Origin: JAWWPG01 sp033850885
GTDB taxonomy: Bacteria; Actinomycetota; Actinomycetes; Propionibacteriales; Nocardioidaceae
Assembly: GCA_033850885.1 (NCBI GenBank)
Contig: JAWWPG010000037.1
Span: 124,001 to 188,000 of the forward strand
Length of the DNA stretch: 64,000 nt
Reading direction: 5' to 3'
Under the pieces are notes generated by a model. That model was not told the origin of the DNA and did not search any database. It was given only the letters and a program-made list of their open reading frames with translations. Positions 44,206-51,741 of the stretch are shown here, in pieces (within the stretch, counting starts at the first letter, position 1; each line of letters starts with the position of its first letter). Both the position numbers and the translations under genes were made by a program.

Positions 44206-45339
44206 ATGGTTTCGGTCGCTACGGCAGAACATTCGCGACTGGCCAGCACGAGGAAGGCCCTCAGCAAGCGGGAGTGGGCGTCTTTGACGGGGATGGCGTT
44301 GTTCGTGCTGTTCCTGCATGTGCTCGGATGGGGAGTGCTGGCAGCGATCGTGGCGCCGAAGCACTACCAGGTCACATCGACACAGGTGTTCGGGGTCGGG
44401 TTGGGGCTGACCGCCTACACGCTGGGGATGCGACACGCGTTCGATGCCGACCACATCGCGGCCATCGACAACACCACCCGCAAGCTGATGAGTGAGGGGA
44501 AGAGACCCGTCTCGGTCGGGTTCTGGTTCTCGCTGGGTCATTCCACCATCGTGTTTGGTCTGTGCGTGCTCCTCGCTGCCGGAGTCAGGGCACTGGCCGG
44601 GCAGGTCGAGTCCGGCTCGTCGTCCTTGCACAGCGTGCTGGGCCTGATCGGGACGAGCGTGTCAGGGGTGTTCCTCTACATCATCGGCATTCTCAACCTG
44701 GTGGTTCTGGTCGGCATTCTCAAGGTGTTCCGTGCCATGCGTGAAGGAGCCTACGACGAAGCGACGCTCGAGGACCAGCTCAACAACCGTGGGTTCATGA
44801 ACCGCTTTCTCGGCGGTGTGACCAAAGCCGTCACCAAGCCGTGGCAGATGTACCCGGTTGGTGTGCTGTTCGGGTTGGGCTTCGACACCGCCACCGAGGT
44901 CAGCCTGCTCGTGCTCGCCGGTGGCGCGGCCGCCTTCGCGCTGCCCTGGTACGCGATCCTCACCTTGCCGGTCATCTTCGCGGCCGGCATGAGCCTGCTT
45001 GACTCCATAGACGGCTGCTTCATGAACTTCGCCTACGGCTGGGCGTTCTCCAAACCAGTCCGCAAGGTCTACTACAACATCACCATCACCGCCCTGTCGG
45101 TCGCCGTTGCGCTGATCATCGGCACCATCGAACTCGTCTCGATCCTCGTCGACCGGCTGAGCATCACCAGCGGGCCACTGGCCTCGATCGGCAACCTCGA
45201 CCTCAACCTGGTCGGCTACGCCATCGTCACGATGTTCGTCCTCACCTGGGTCGTCGCCCTCGCCGTGTGGAAGTTCGGGCACATCGAAGAGAAATGGACG
45301 GCCGGACTCGGGGATGCAGGAAACTACGACCCGACATAA
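44206..45339 (+). CDS. NiCoT-family nickel/cobalt permease
   Basis: 377 residues with about eight membrane segments. The family signature H-x4-D-H is in RHAFDADHIAAIDN (H77, D82, H83). Further signatures are FWFSLGHSTIVFG and LGFDTATEVSLL. It takes up Ni2+ or Co2+ for metalloenzymes such as urease, hydrogenase, Ni-superoxide dismutase or for B12; none of these is in the window. GGGAGG precedes the ATG at 44206. Its 3' end overlaps the convergent PAP2 stop by 16 bases. Confidence 0.92.
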   Translation: MVSVATAEHSRLASTRKALSKREWASLTGMALFVLFLHVLGWGVLAAIVAPKHYQVTSTQVFGVGLGLTAYTLGMRHAFDADHIAAIDNTTRKLMSEGKRPVSVGFWFSLGHSTIVFGLCVLLAAGVRALAGQVESGSSSLHSVLGLIGTSVSGVFLYIIGILNLVVLVGILKVFRAMREGAYDEATLEDQLNNRGFMNRFLGGVTKAVTKPWQMYPVGVLFGLGFDTATEVSLLVLAGGAAAFALPWYAILTLPVIFAAGMSLLDSIDGCFMNFAYGWAFSKPVRKVYYNITITALSVAVALIIGTIELVSILVDRLSITSGPLASIGNLDLNLVGYAIVTMFVLTWVVALAVWKFGHIEEKWTAGLGDAGNYDPT

Positions 45340-46220
45340 GGGTCGGGCTGGGCGATCGACCTGTCCCCGCCGGTCGATGAGTGCTGAGCCACGATGCGCC
45401 TGTCGGCGTCCGACCCGGGTGCGGCAACGGGTCGCGCGAGGACCCATGCGATCACGGCGCCGACGCCCATGGTCGCCGCTCCCGCCCCGGTGTCGACCAG
45501 ATAGTGGTTGCCGGTGGCGACCACGACGATGGACGTCATCACGGGGTAGAGAGCTCCGACCCACCGCACGATGCGACGCCTGGCGTACATGGCGATGAGG
45601 ACGCCGCACCAAAGGGCCCAGCCGACATGCAGCGAAGGGATGGCGGCGAACTGGTTGGAGAGGCCGCCCAGCCCGCGAGGGACACTCCCGTCTCCGCTCC
45701 ACCACCCCCACTCGTGCACGTCCTCCAGTAAGTCATCGAACCCGGCGCCGGAAAGCAGCCGAGGCGGTGCGGTCGGCAGGAAGTAGTACCCGAGCAGCCC
45801 GGTCAACGTGCTTGCGGCCAGAGTCGTCCGTGCCATGCGGTAGTGCTCGGGATGCGATCGGTACATCCAGACGAGGACAACCGGCGTGACCACGTAATGC
45901 AACGTGGCGTAGAAATATGCGGCAAGCACCGCAACCAGGGTCAGCTGTGACAGGTCCTGGTTGAGGAGACGCTCTGGGTCGAGGTGCCAGGCCTGCTCCC
46001 AGGACAAGATCGCCCGGCCGTTGCTCATGGCGGTCGCCACGTCGTCGGTGCGGAGGTGACGCGCCAGCTCGTACAGCGCGTAGAGGAAGGCCACCAGAGC
46101 CAGCTCCAGCCACCAGGCCGGTCGCGCGGTAGCCATCCTCTGTCGCGACACATCGTCCGCCGAGTCCGGTGCTGTCCGGCGGAGTGTCCCTGAGCGCTCC
46201 CCTGGCGCGAGTCCCCACAT
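45324..46220 (-). CDS. PAP2-superfamily membrane phosphatase/phosphotransferase
   Basis: 298 residues with six hydrophobic segments. The PAP2 catalytic blocks are AAIPSLHVGWALW (with the active-site His) and GNHYLVDTGAGA; the upstream domain 1 reads LPTAPPRLL. This layout matches the PAP2_3 group, which includes inositolphosphoceramide-synthase-like enzymes, so it could act on phosphoinositol or other lipid phosphates. That specific role is inference. I place the start at the ATG at 46220, where a candidate promoter gives +1 at the A of ATG. Confidence 0.82.
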   Translation of the reverse strand: MWGLAPGERSGTLRRTAPDSADDVSRQRMATARPAWWLELALVAFLYALYELARHLRTDDVATAMSNGRAILSWEQAWHLDPERLLNQDLSQLTLVAVLAAYFYATLHYVVTPVVLVWMYRSHPEHYRMARTTLAASTLTGLLGYYFLPTAPPRLLSGAGFDDLLEDVHEWGWWSGDGSVPRGLGGLSNQFAAIPSLHVGWALWCGVLIAMYARRRIVRWVGALYPVMTSIVVVATGNHYLVDTGAGAATMGVGAVIAWVLARPVAAPGSDADRRIVAQHSSTGGDRSIAQPDPYVGS

Positions 46221-46227
46221 CGCTTCA

Positions 46228-46256
46228 ATTTTAGAGTGTCGGAAAACCGGTGTCGA
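46228..46256 (-). promoter_or_regulatory. Candidate leaderless promoter of PAP2
   Basis: On the minus strand TCGACA (46256-46251) and TAAAAT (46233-46228) are 17 bases apart, and the -10 ends seven bases before the ATG. Transcription would start at the A of ATG, giving a leaderless mRNA, a common form in actinobacteria. Confidence 0.55.
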
Positions 46257-46339
46257 AGACATTGCGGCCCACCCGAGGTGCCAGCCGGGCTGGGCATCTG
46301 CGCCCGAGATCCGGCACCGGGTGCGGGCCGGGACGGTCC

Positions 46340-46984
46340 TCAGGGTCCGACGCGGATCATGACGCTCGAGTCGTCGGTCGTCAGGCCGTCGACCCCTAGG
46401 GCTACCAGCGTCCGCGCCCTCGTGAGGTCGTTAACCGTCCAGGCAACGATCGTGGGCACGATGCTGTGGAGCCGTTCGACGGTCGATCGGGTGAGCAACG
46501 CATGCCGAACCGACACGGCTTCGTCGCGCAAAGGACCCTCCGCGAGCACCACGTCGAGGTCACGTCGACTGCCGATCGTGCGCCAGGTTCGAAAGCCCGC
46601 GCCGCGAAGCTCGTCCAGATCGCGGGCGGTGCCACCGCTTACCCGGTAGCGCGGGCGATCGAGCAGCTCGGCGGCAATCCTTCGGGTCAGCTCCAACCGC
46701 CGGACAGCGCTGCGCTCCTTGAGGTCGAGCAGGATCTCGCGGTCGCCGGGAACGACCTCCGAGACCTCGTGCAGGCTTGGGTCCCGGCGTGCCCTCGGGG
46801 TCCAGCGGAGCCTGCGGTTGTCGTACTCGAGCCAGCCAGGCAGACCCAGGAGTGGCATGAAGTGTGAGACGACGAGGCTGCCGTGCGAGAGCTGCACGTC
46901 CACCTCGAACAGCGTCGCCCCGGCGGCTGCCAGCCTGGCACATCCCGACGACGTCAGCGGCGTGCGGTGTGCCACGAGCAGCAT
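46340..46984 (-). CDS. Glycerophosphodiester phosphodiesterase family protein
   Basis: 214 residues of TIM-barrel type, starting MLLVAHRTPLTSSGCARLAAAG. The catalytic His-Arg of AHR, the FEVDV metal-binding Glu-x-Asp and VVSHFMPL are present, and DREILLDLKE and TVNDLTRARTLVALGVDGLTTDD match later strands. The usual GENT after HR is replaced by TPLTSSG, so this is a divergent member with possibly altered activity. It would split glycerophosphodiesters to glycerol 3-phosphate. It is the neighbour of a PAP2 enzyme on the same strand, which suggests lipid turnover. Confidence 0.8.
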   Translation of the reverse strand: MLLVAHRTPLTSSGCARLAAAGATLFEVDVQLSHGSLVVSHFMPLLGLPGWLEYDNRRLRWTPRARRDPSLHEVSEVVPGDREILLDLKERSAVRRLELTRRIAAELLDRPRYRVSGGTARDLDELRGAGFRTWRTIGSRRDLDVVLAEGPLRDEAVSVRHALLTRSTVERLHSIVPTIVAWTVNDLTRARTLVALGVDGLTTDDSSVMIRVGP

Positions 46985-47057
46985 CAGCCCACGCTATGAC
47001 CGGCGCGCCGGACGAACCAAAGCGCCCCAGCGGGGAGCCCACCAGCGCGCCTTCTGC

Positions 47058-48332
47058 TCATCCCTGGTCCTTCGTGGCGCGCCACCTCCGCCACACGCGC
47101 CACCCGGGCCCGTCCTCGTGGGCCAGCGGATGATGCATGAGCCGCTGCGGAATCGTCGGCAACCGCGGCAGCTGCCGGCGTAACCGCTCATCGACGTCCA
47201 GCTCCTGGTGGATCCGCTCGACGGTGGAGAGCATCGAGAACGTCAGCACCCCCAGCGCGGTGTCGCCGCGCGGATCGCTGGGAAGCAGGTCCTCGATCCG
47301 AGCGCGGGCGTCCTCAAGTCCTTTCAAGGCTTCCCTGAGCTCGGTGAGGTCGGGAGGGTCGTCCCCCGGCTGCGCATCGGCTCGCACTAGCCGGGCGAAC
47401 GCACGCACGGCGCGGGACAGGTCCCGCAGCAGGAGCTGGATGGCCGCCCTGACATCCTCGGGGAGCTCCCGGCCCTCCTGCTCGAAGTCCTGTGCCGCCT
47501 CCACGAAGGCACGGAACATGCTGCGCACCGCAACCGCCGTATGCTCCAACGCCTCCATCCCCTGGCGCAGACCAGGCCCTGAGTCGGCGGTGCCCAAGGC
47601 GCGCAGGTTGAGCTTTCTGCTCTCCTCCGCCCGCAGCAGCGCCGAGCCCGCGTTCGGGATGTTGTGGGTGATCTGTCGCGCCTCCCCGAGCCAGCGCCAG
47701 GCCCGCTCCCGAAGGTCGCCCGTGGAGAGGTCCTCGCCGGCCACATCCCGTGCGGCCGTTTCGAGGAGGCGGGCCTGGTCCTCACCCAGGCCCTCGATGG
47801 CACTCGCGGCATCTGTGGTGGTCACCTTCGGAGGGAAGAGGAGGTTCGACAGCACCCCGACGCTGGCGCCCAGGAGGGTCTCCGCGATCCGCTGCCAGGC
47901 CGCCGTGTCGGCTGTCCTAGCGCCGACCCCGAGAACGAGCATCGCGCTGATCGGAACCTCGAGCAGGTTGGGTCCCAAGCGGAGCAGCTGGCCGATCAGC
48001 AGCGACAGCGCGATCACCGTGGCAAGGCTCCACCAGGTGAGGCCAACCACGGAGGAGAAGCTCACCGCGATGCTGACGCCAGCGACCACGCTCACGACGC
48101 GTTGCATGCCGCTGGTCAGGATGCTGACCGGTGTCAGCTGGATGACCAGCAGCGCAGTCAGCGGCGCCAGCAATGGGTCGCTCTGCGGGATGACCACGCT
48201 GGCCACGATGTAGCTCGCGACGGCTCCAGCCGTCAGCCGCACCATCCACAGCAGGGCCGGGCGACCCCGCCGCCGGAAGCGGTCGAGGGTTCCCTCGACC
48301 CAACGTCTGGCTACCTCTCTCATCGGGGGCAT
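47058..48332 (-). CDS. Aromatic acid exporter/FUSC-like membrane protein
   Basis: 424 residues. The N-terminal half has six membrane segments, from LLWMVRLTAGAVASYIVASVV through LLGASVGVLSNLLFPP, the ArAE/FUSC signature. The C-terminal half is a long, charged helical domain (~170-400) of predicted coiled coils such as EALEHTAVAVRSMFRAFVEA. Members export aromatic acids or act as structural pumps. The ATG at 48332 or 48323 is possible; no strong ribosome site decides. It is 18 bases from the IclR stop on the same strand, so they may be co-transcribed. Confidence 0.78.
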   Translation of the reverse strand: MPPMREVARRWVEGTLDRFRRRGRPALLWMVRLTAGAVASYIVASVVIPQSDPLLAPLTALLVIQLTPVSILTSGMQRVVSVVAGVSIAVSFSSVVGLTWWSLATVIALSLLIGQLLRLGPNLLEVPISAMLVLGVGARTADTAAWQRIAETLLGASVGVLSNLLFPPKVTTTDAASAIEGLGEDQARLLETAARDVAGEDLSTGDLRERAWRWLGEARQITHNIPNAGSALLRAEESRKLNLRALGTADSGPGLRQGMEALEHTAVAVRSMFRAFVEAAQDFEQEGRELPEDVRAAIQLLLRDLSRAVRAFARLVRADAQPGDDPPDLTELREALKGLEDARARIEDLLPSDPRGDTALGVLTFSMLSTVERIHQELDVDERLRRQLPRLPTIPQRLMHHPLAHEDGPGWRVWRRWRATKDQG

Positions 48333-48350
48333 CCCGCTAGTATCGCGCTG

Positions 48351-49112
48351 CTAACCCGCGAGCCGCGGGGGCCAGGCTGCTGCGCCGAGCTCGCGCGAGA
48401 TGGCGCGGGCGGTCTCGCGCACGGCGTCCCCCGCGTCGCGACGGTCGGCCGCGTTTCCCGACTGGATCACCACCCCGATCGCCCCCACGGCCGTGTCCGA
48501 GGCGTCGAACACCGGGCTCGCCAACGACCCTTCGCCGAGAACGGCCTCGTCCTGCTCGACCGCGATGCCGGTCGACCGGACCTCAGCGAGCTGTTCGCGG
48601 AGGCCGCGTGCGGAGGTGATCGTCTCGCCCGTCATGCTGCGCAACGAACCGGATCCGACCACACGTTCCTCGTCGTCGGGAAGGAACGCGAGCATCGCCT
48701 TGCCGAGGGCGCTCGCGTGCACGGGGATGACGATGCCGACCTCGGGCATCTGGCGGCTGCCGTCTGGACGGGCCTCATGGTGAATGATCACGACGTCGTC
48801 GAGCAGGAGCACCCCGGTGCGCACCGCCAGTCGGGTACGACGAGCCAGGTCCTCGGCCCACGGAATGGCCTTCGACCTGAGCTCAAGCGTGTCGAGGTAG
48901 ACGTTGCCGAGGCGGAGGACCGCCGGGCCGAGCTGGTAGCGGCTCGAACCGTGCTCCTGCACCACCATTCCGTGCTCGACCAGCGTCCGGACGATCCCGT
49001 GGGTCGTCGACGGAGCCAGGTCGAGCCGGGCGGAGAGCTCCGACAGGCTCATCCGGCGGGCGCCCTGCAGCGCCGTCAGTACCCGGATGGCCCGATCGAC
49101 GGACTGGATCAC
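48351..49112 (-). CDS. IclR-family transcriptional regulator
   Basis: 253 residues. The winged-helix domain (1-~65) reads VIQSVDRAIRVLTALQG, then MSLSELSARLDLAPSTTHGIVRTLVEHGMV. The effector domain follows with IPVHASALGKAML, TSARGLREQLAEVR, and GEGSLASPVFDASDTAVGAIGVV, a typical IclR ligand fold. The GTG at 49112 has a strong GAGGGAGG site. It is divergent from the aquaporin-dha operon across a 150-base region full of repeats, so it most likely controls that operon in response to glycerol, dihydroxyacetone or a phosphate of them. Confidence 0.9.
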   Translation of the reverse strand: MIQSVDRAIRVLTALQGARRMSLSELSARLDLAPSTTHGIVRTLVEHGMVVQEHGSSRYQLGPAVLRLGNVYLDTLELRSKAIPWAEDLARRTRLAVRTGVLLLDDVVIIHHEARPDGSRQMPEVGIVIPVHASALGKAMLAFLPDDEERVVGSGSLRSMTGETITSARGLREQLAEVRSTGIAVEQDEAVLGEGSLASPVFDASDTAVGAIGVVIQSGNAADRRDAGDAVRETARAISRELGAAAWPPRLAG

Positions 49113-49150
49113 GGCACCTCCCTCGTGTCCGACGTCCCTGCCGAAAAACA

Positions 49151-49231
49151 CCTGAGATTAATATCACGAAGCCTCTTGCGCACTAGTGAAGCACAGGCGT
49201 AATCTCAGGCGCACATTCGATATTACCGAAT
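49151..49231. promoter_or_regulatory. Candidate operators between iclR and the dha operon
   Basis: A perfect 10-base inverted repeat, CCTGAGATTA (49151-49160) and TAATCTCAGG (49200-49209), is separated by 39 bases. Next to it ATTCGATATTACCGAAT (49215-49231) is a near-perfect dyad. The GATATT motif occurs there, again at 49232-49237, and inverted at 49161-49166. The region is A/T-rich for this genome. It fits binding of the divergent IclR protein. Confidence 0.55.
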
Positions 49232-49262
49232 GATATTCATGTTCTCGGGAGAGGAGAGCGCC

Positions 49263-50045
49263 ATGCTTGACGAGACAACCTTCACCCAGCGGCTAGCCGC
49301 CGAGTTCATCGGGACGGCCTTCCTGGTGTTCGTCGGCGTCGGGTCGGTGCCGGCCACCTTGATCCTCAACGGCAACGCGCCGTTCACGATGGCCGACCTC
49401 GGGATGATCTCCCTCGCGTTCGGCACCATCGTCGTGGCGACCGTCTACGCTCTGGGCCATGTCGGGGGCAACCACATCAACCCGGCCGTCACGGTCGGGC
49501 TGGCCGCCTCGGGGAAGTTCCCGTGGGCCCAGGTCCCTGGCTACCTCGCCGCTCAGGTGGGTGGGGCGATCCTCGGTGCCGCCGCCATCATCGGCGTCCT
49601 GGGCATGAAGGCCAGCGACGTCGGCCTGGGTGTCGCCTCCTACGGGAACATCAGCTGGGTGCAGGCGTTCACCGCCGAGTTCGTCGGCACGTTCATCCTC
49701 GTCTTCACGGTCTTCGGCGTCATCCACCGCAAGGCGGCCGCCGGGTTCGCAGGTGTCGCGATCGGTCTCGTCGTGTTCGCAGCGATCATCCCGGTCGCCC
49801 CGGCGACCGGCGCGTCGATCAACCCGGCGCGCACGGTGGGCCCGATGCTCGTCCAGCAGATCGCCGGCGGCACCGTCAAGTGGGAGCAGCTGCCGGTGTA
49901 CGTCGTCGCCGAGCTGCTGGCAGGAGTCCTGGCAGCCCTGCTCTACGGGCTGATCACCCGGACGCCGGCCGACCACCACACGGCAGGTCCAGGCGTCGAC
50001 CTCGGGGACCCGTCGAACGAGTCGGTCAGCGCCAACAGCGCCTGA
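49263..50045 (+). CDS. Aquaglyceroporin/MIP channel
   Basis: 260 residues with six membrane segments and two NPA boxes: HINPAVT (N73) and SINPART (N187, followed by R190). The second half reads FGVIHRKAAAGFAGVAIG. The likely substrates are glycerol and dihydroxyacetone, given the dha genes directly downstream; a water channel cannot be excluded, as selectivity residues are not decisive. The ATG at 49263 follows GAGGAGAG at 49251-49258, better than an upstream ATG at 49230. Confidence 0.85.
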   Translation: MLDETTFTQRLAAEFIGTAFLVFVGVGSVPATLILNGNAPFTMADLGMISLAFGTIVVATVYALGHVGGNHINPAVTVGLAASGKFPWAQVPGYLAAQVGGAILGAAAIIGVLGMKASDVGLGVASYGNISWVQAFTAEFVGTFILVFTVFGVIHRKAAAGFAGVAIGLVVFAAIIPVAPATGASINPARTVGPMLVQQIAGGTVKWEQLPVYVVAELLAGVLAALLYGLITRTPADHHTAGPGVDLGDPSNESVSANSA

Positions 50046-50085
50046 CGCAGCAGCCCCACTCCGCCCCGATCTGAAAGGACCCCTG

Positions 50086-51087
50086 ATGAAGAAGCTGATC
50101 AACGACCCGAACGACGTGGTGGCCGACGCCCTGCAGGGCATCGAGGCGGCACATCCCGACCTGAGAGTCGACCACGACCACAAGATCATCTACCGCGGCG
50201 ATGCCCCGCAGTCCGGCAAGGTGGGCATCATCTCCGGTGGCGGTTCCGGGCACGAGCCCCTCCACGGTGGTTTCGTCGGACTGGGCATGCTCGACGCCGC
50301 CTGCGCGGGTGAGGTGTTCACCTCGCCCGTTCCCGACCAGATGCTCGCCGCCACGAAGCTCGTTGACGGTGGCGCGGGCGTCCTGCATGTGGTGAAGAAC
50401 TACACCGGCGACGTGATGAACTTCGAGATGGCCTCCGAGCTCGCGGCCGCCGACTCGGGCATCGAGGTCGCGTCGGTCGTCACCGATGACGACGTGGCCG
50501 TCCAGGACAGCCTCTATACGGCCGGCCGTCGGGGAGTCGGCGTCACCGTGTTGCTGGAGAAGATCGCCGGAGCGGCTGCGGAACAGAGGCGCTCGCTCGC
50601 GGAGGTCGCCGACGTCGCCCGCCGCGTGAACGCCAACGGGCGCAGCATGGGCGTTGCCCTCACCTCGTGCACCGTGCCGGCAGCGGGCAAGCCGACCTTC
50701 GACCTCGGCGACGACGAGATGGAGCTCGGGGTCGGGATCCACGGTGAGCCGGGACGTCAGCGGGTGCCGCTCGCTCCGGCTAGCGAGATCGCGTCGCTGC
50801 TGGTGACGCCGATCCTGCAGGATCTGCCCTTCACCTCCGGCGACTCCGTGATCGCGTTCGTCAACGGCCTGGGGGGTACGCCACTCATCGAGCTCTACGT
50901 GATGTACAACGAGGTGAACAAGATCCTGGCAGCGAACGGTGTCCAGGTCGCCCGCTCGCTCGTGGGCTCCTACATCACGTCCCTGGACATGGCCGGTACG
51001 TCGGTGACGCTGCTCAAGGTGGACGATGGTCTGCTCTCCTTGTGGGACGCTCCCGTGAGGACGCCGGCCCTGAGATGGGGAATCTGA
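50086..51087 (+). CDS. dhaK: Dihydroxyacetone kinase subunit DhaK
   Basis: 333 residues. It binds dihydroxyacetone covalently through H219 (GVGIHGEPGRQR), with H56 (GGGSGHEPLHGG) and D109 (NYTGDVMNFE) at the active site; numbering matches the well-studied E. coli enzyme closely. The product is dihydroxyacetone phosphate. It works with DhaL, which carries the ADP cofactor, and with DhaM. AAAGGA precedes the ATG. Confidence 0.96.
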   Translation: MKKLINDPNDVVADALQGIEAAHPDLRVDHDHKIIYRGDAPQSGKVGIISGGGSGHEPLHGGFVGLGMLDAACAGEVFTSPVPDQMLAATKLVDGGAGVLHVVKNYTGDVMNFEMASELAAADSGIEVASVVTDDDVAVQDSLYTAGRRGVGVTVLLEKIAGAAAEQRRSLAEVADVARRVNANGRSMGVALTSCTVPAAGKPTFDLGDDEMELGVGIHGEPGRQRVPLAPASEIASLLVTPILQDLPFTSGDSVIAFVNGLGGTPLIELYVMYNEVNKILAANGVQVARSLVGSYITSLDMAGTSVTLLKVDDGLLSLWDAPVRTPALRWGI

Positions 51088-51091
51088 CCAG

Positions 51092-51727
51092 ATGGATGCG
51101 AACGTGACCACGGCGGTATTGGACGGCTGGGTGCGCCGGTTCGCCGCCCTGGTCGCCGAGAACCGCGACCACCTGACCGAGCTCGATGCCGCGATCGGTG
51201 ACGCCGACCACGGCTCGAACATGGATCGGGGCCTGAAGGCTGCCGTGGCCGCGCTGGAGGAGGCGTTGCCGGTGACGCCGGCCGCCCTCTTCGCCAAGGT
51301 GGGCATGACCCTCGTGTCGACCGTCGGAGGCGCCAGCGGGCCCCTGTGGGGCACCTACTTCCTCCGAGTGGGCAGCTCGCTGGGCGACTCAGAGGTCGTG
51401 TCTCCCGTGCAGCTCTCCGCCGCCCTGCGCGCGGGCCTCGAGGGTGTCGTCGCCCGCGGCAAGGCCGAGGCCGGTGACAAGACCATGTACGACGCACTCG
51501 CTCCCGCTACCGACGTGTTGGAGAGCGCACTCATGCAGGAGCAGGGGCTGGCTGCCGCACTCGCCGAGGCGCTCGCGGCCGCCGAGGCCGGACGGGACTC
51601 GACGACCCCGATGCTGGCCCGCAAGGGCAGGGCCAGCTATCTGGGGGAGCGCAGCGTCGGGCACCAGGACCCGGGAGCCACGACCGCCGCGCTCCTCTTC
51701 CAGGCCGCCACCGAGTCGCCCTTCTGA
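51092..51727 (+). CDS. dhaL: Dihydroxyacetone kinase subunit DhaL
   Basis: 211 residues. The Mg/ADP-binding aspartates are in ELDAAIGDADHGSNMDRG (D32, D37, D39). The C-terminal blocks TMYDALAPATDVL and GRASYLGERSVGHQDPGA are conserved. It carries a tightly bound ADP that is rephosphorylated by DhaM and then transfers phosphate to DHA on DhaK. It begins four bases after the dhaK stop. Confidence 0.96.
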   Translation: MDANVTTAVLDGWVRRFAALVAENRDHLTELDAAIGDADHGSNMDRGLKAAVAALEEALPVTPAALFAKVGMTLVSTVGGASGPLWGTYFLRVGSSLGDSEVVSPVQLSAALRAGLEGVVARGKAEAGDKTMYDALAPATDVLESALMQEQGLAAALAEALAAAEAGRDSTTPMLARKGRASYLGERSVGHQDPGATTAALLFQAATESPF

Positions 51728-51741
51728 CAGGAGCCGGCCAC

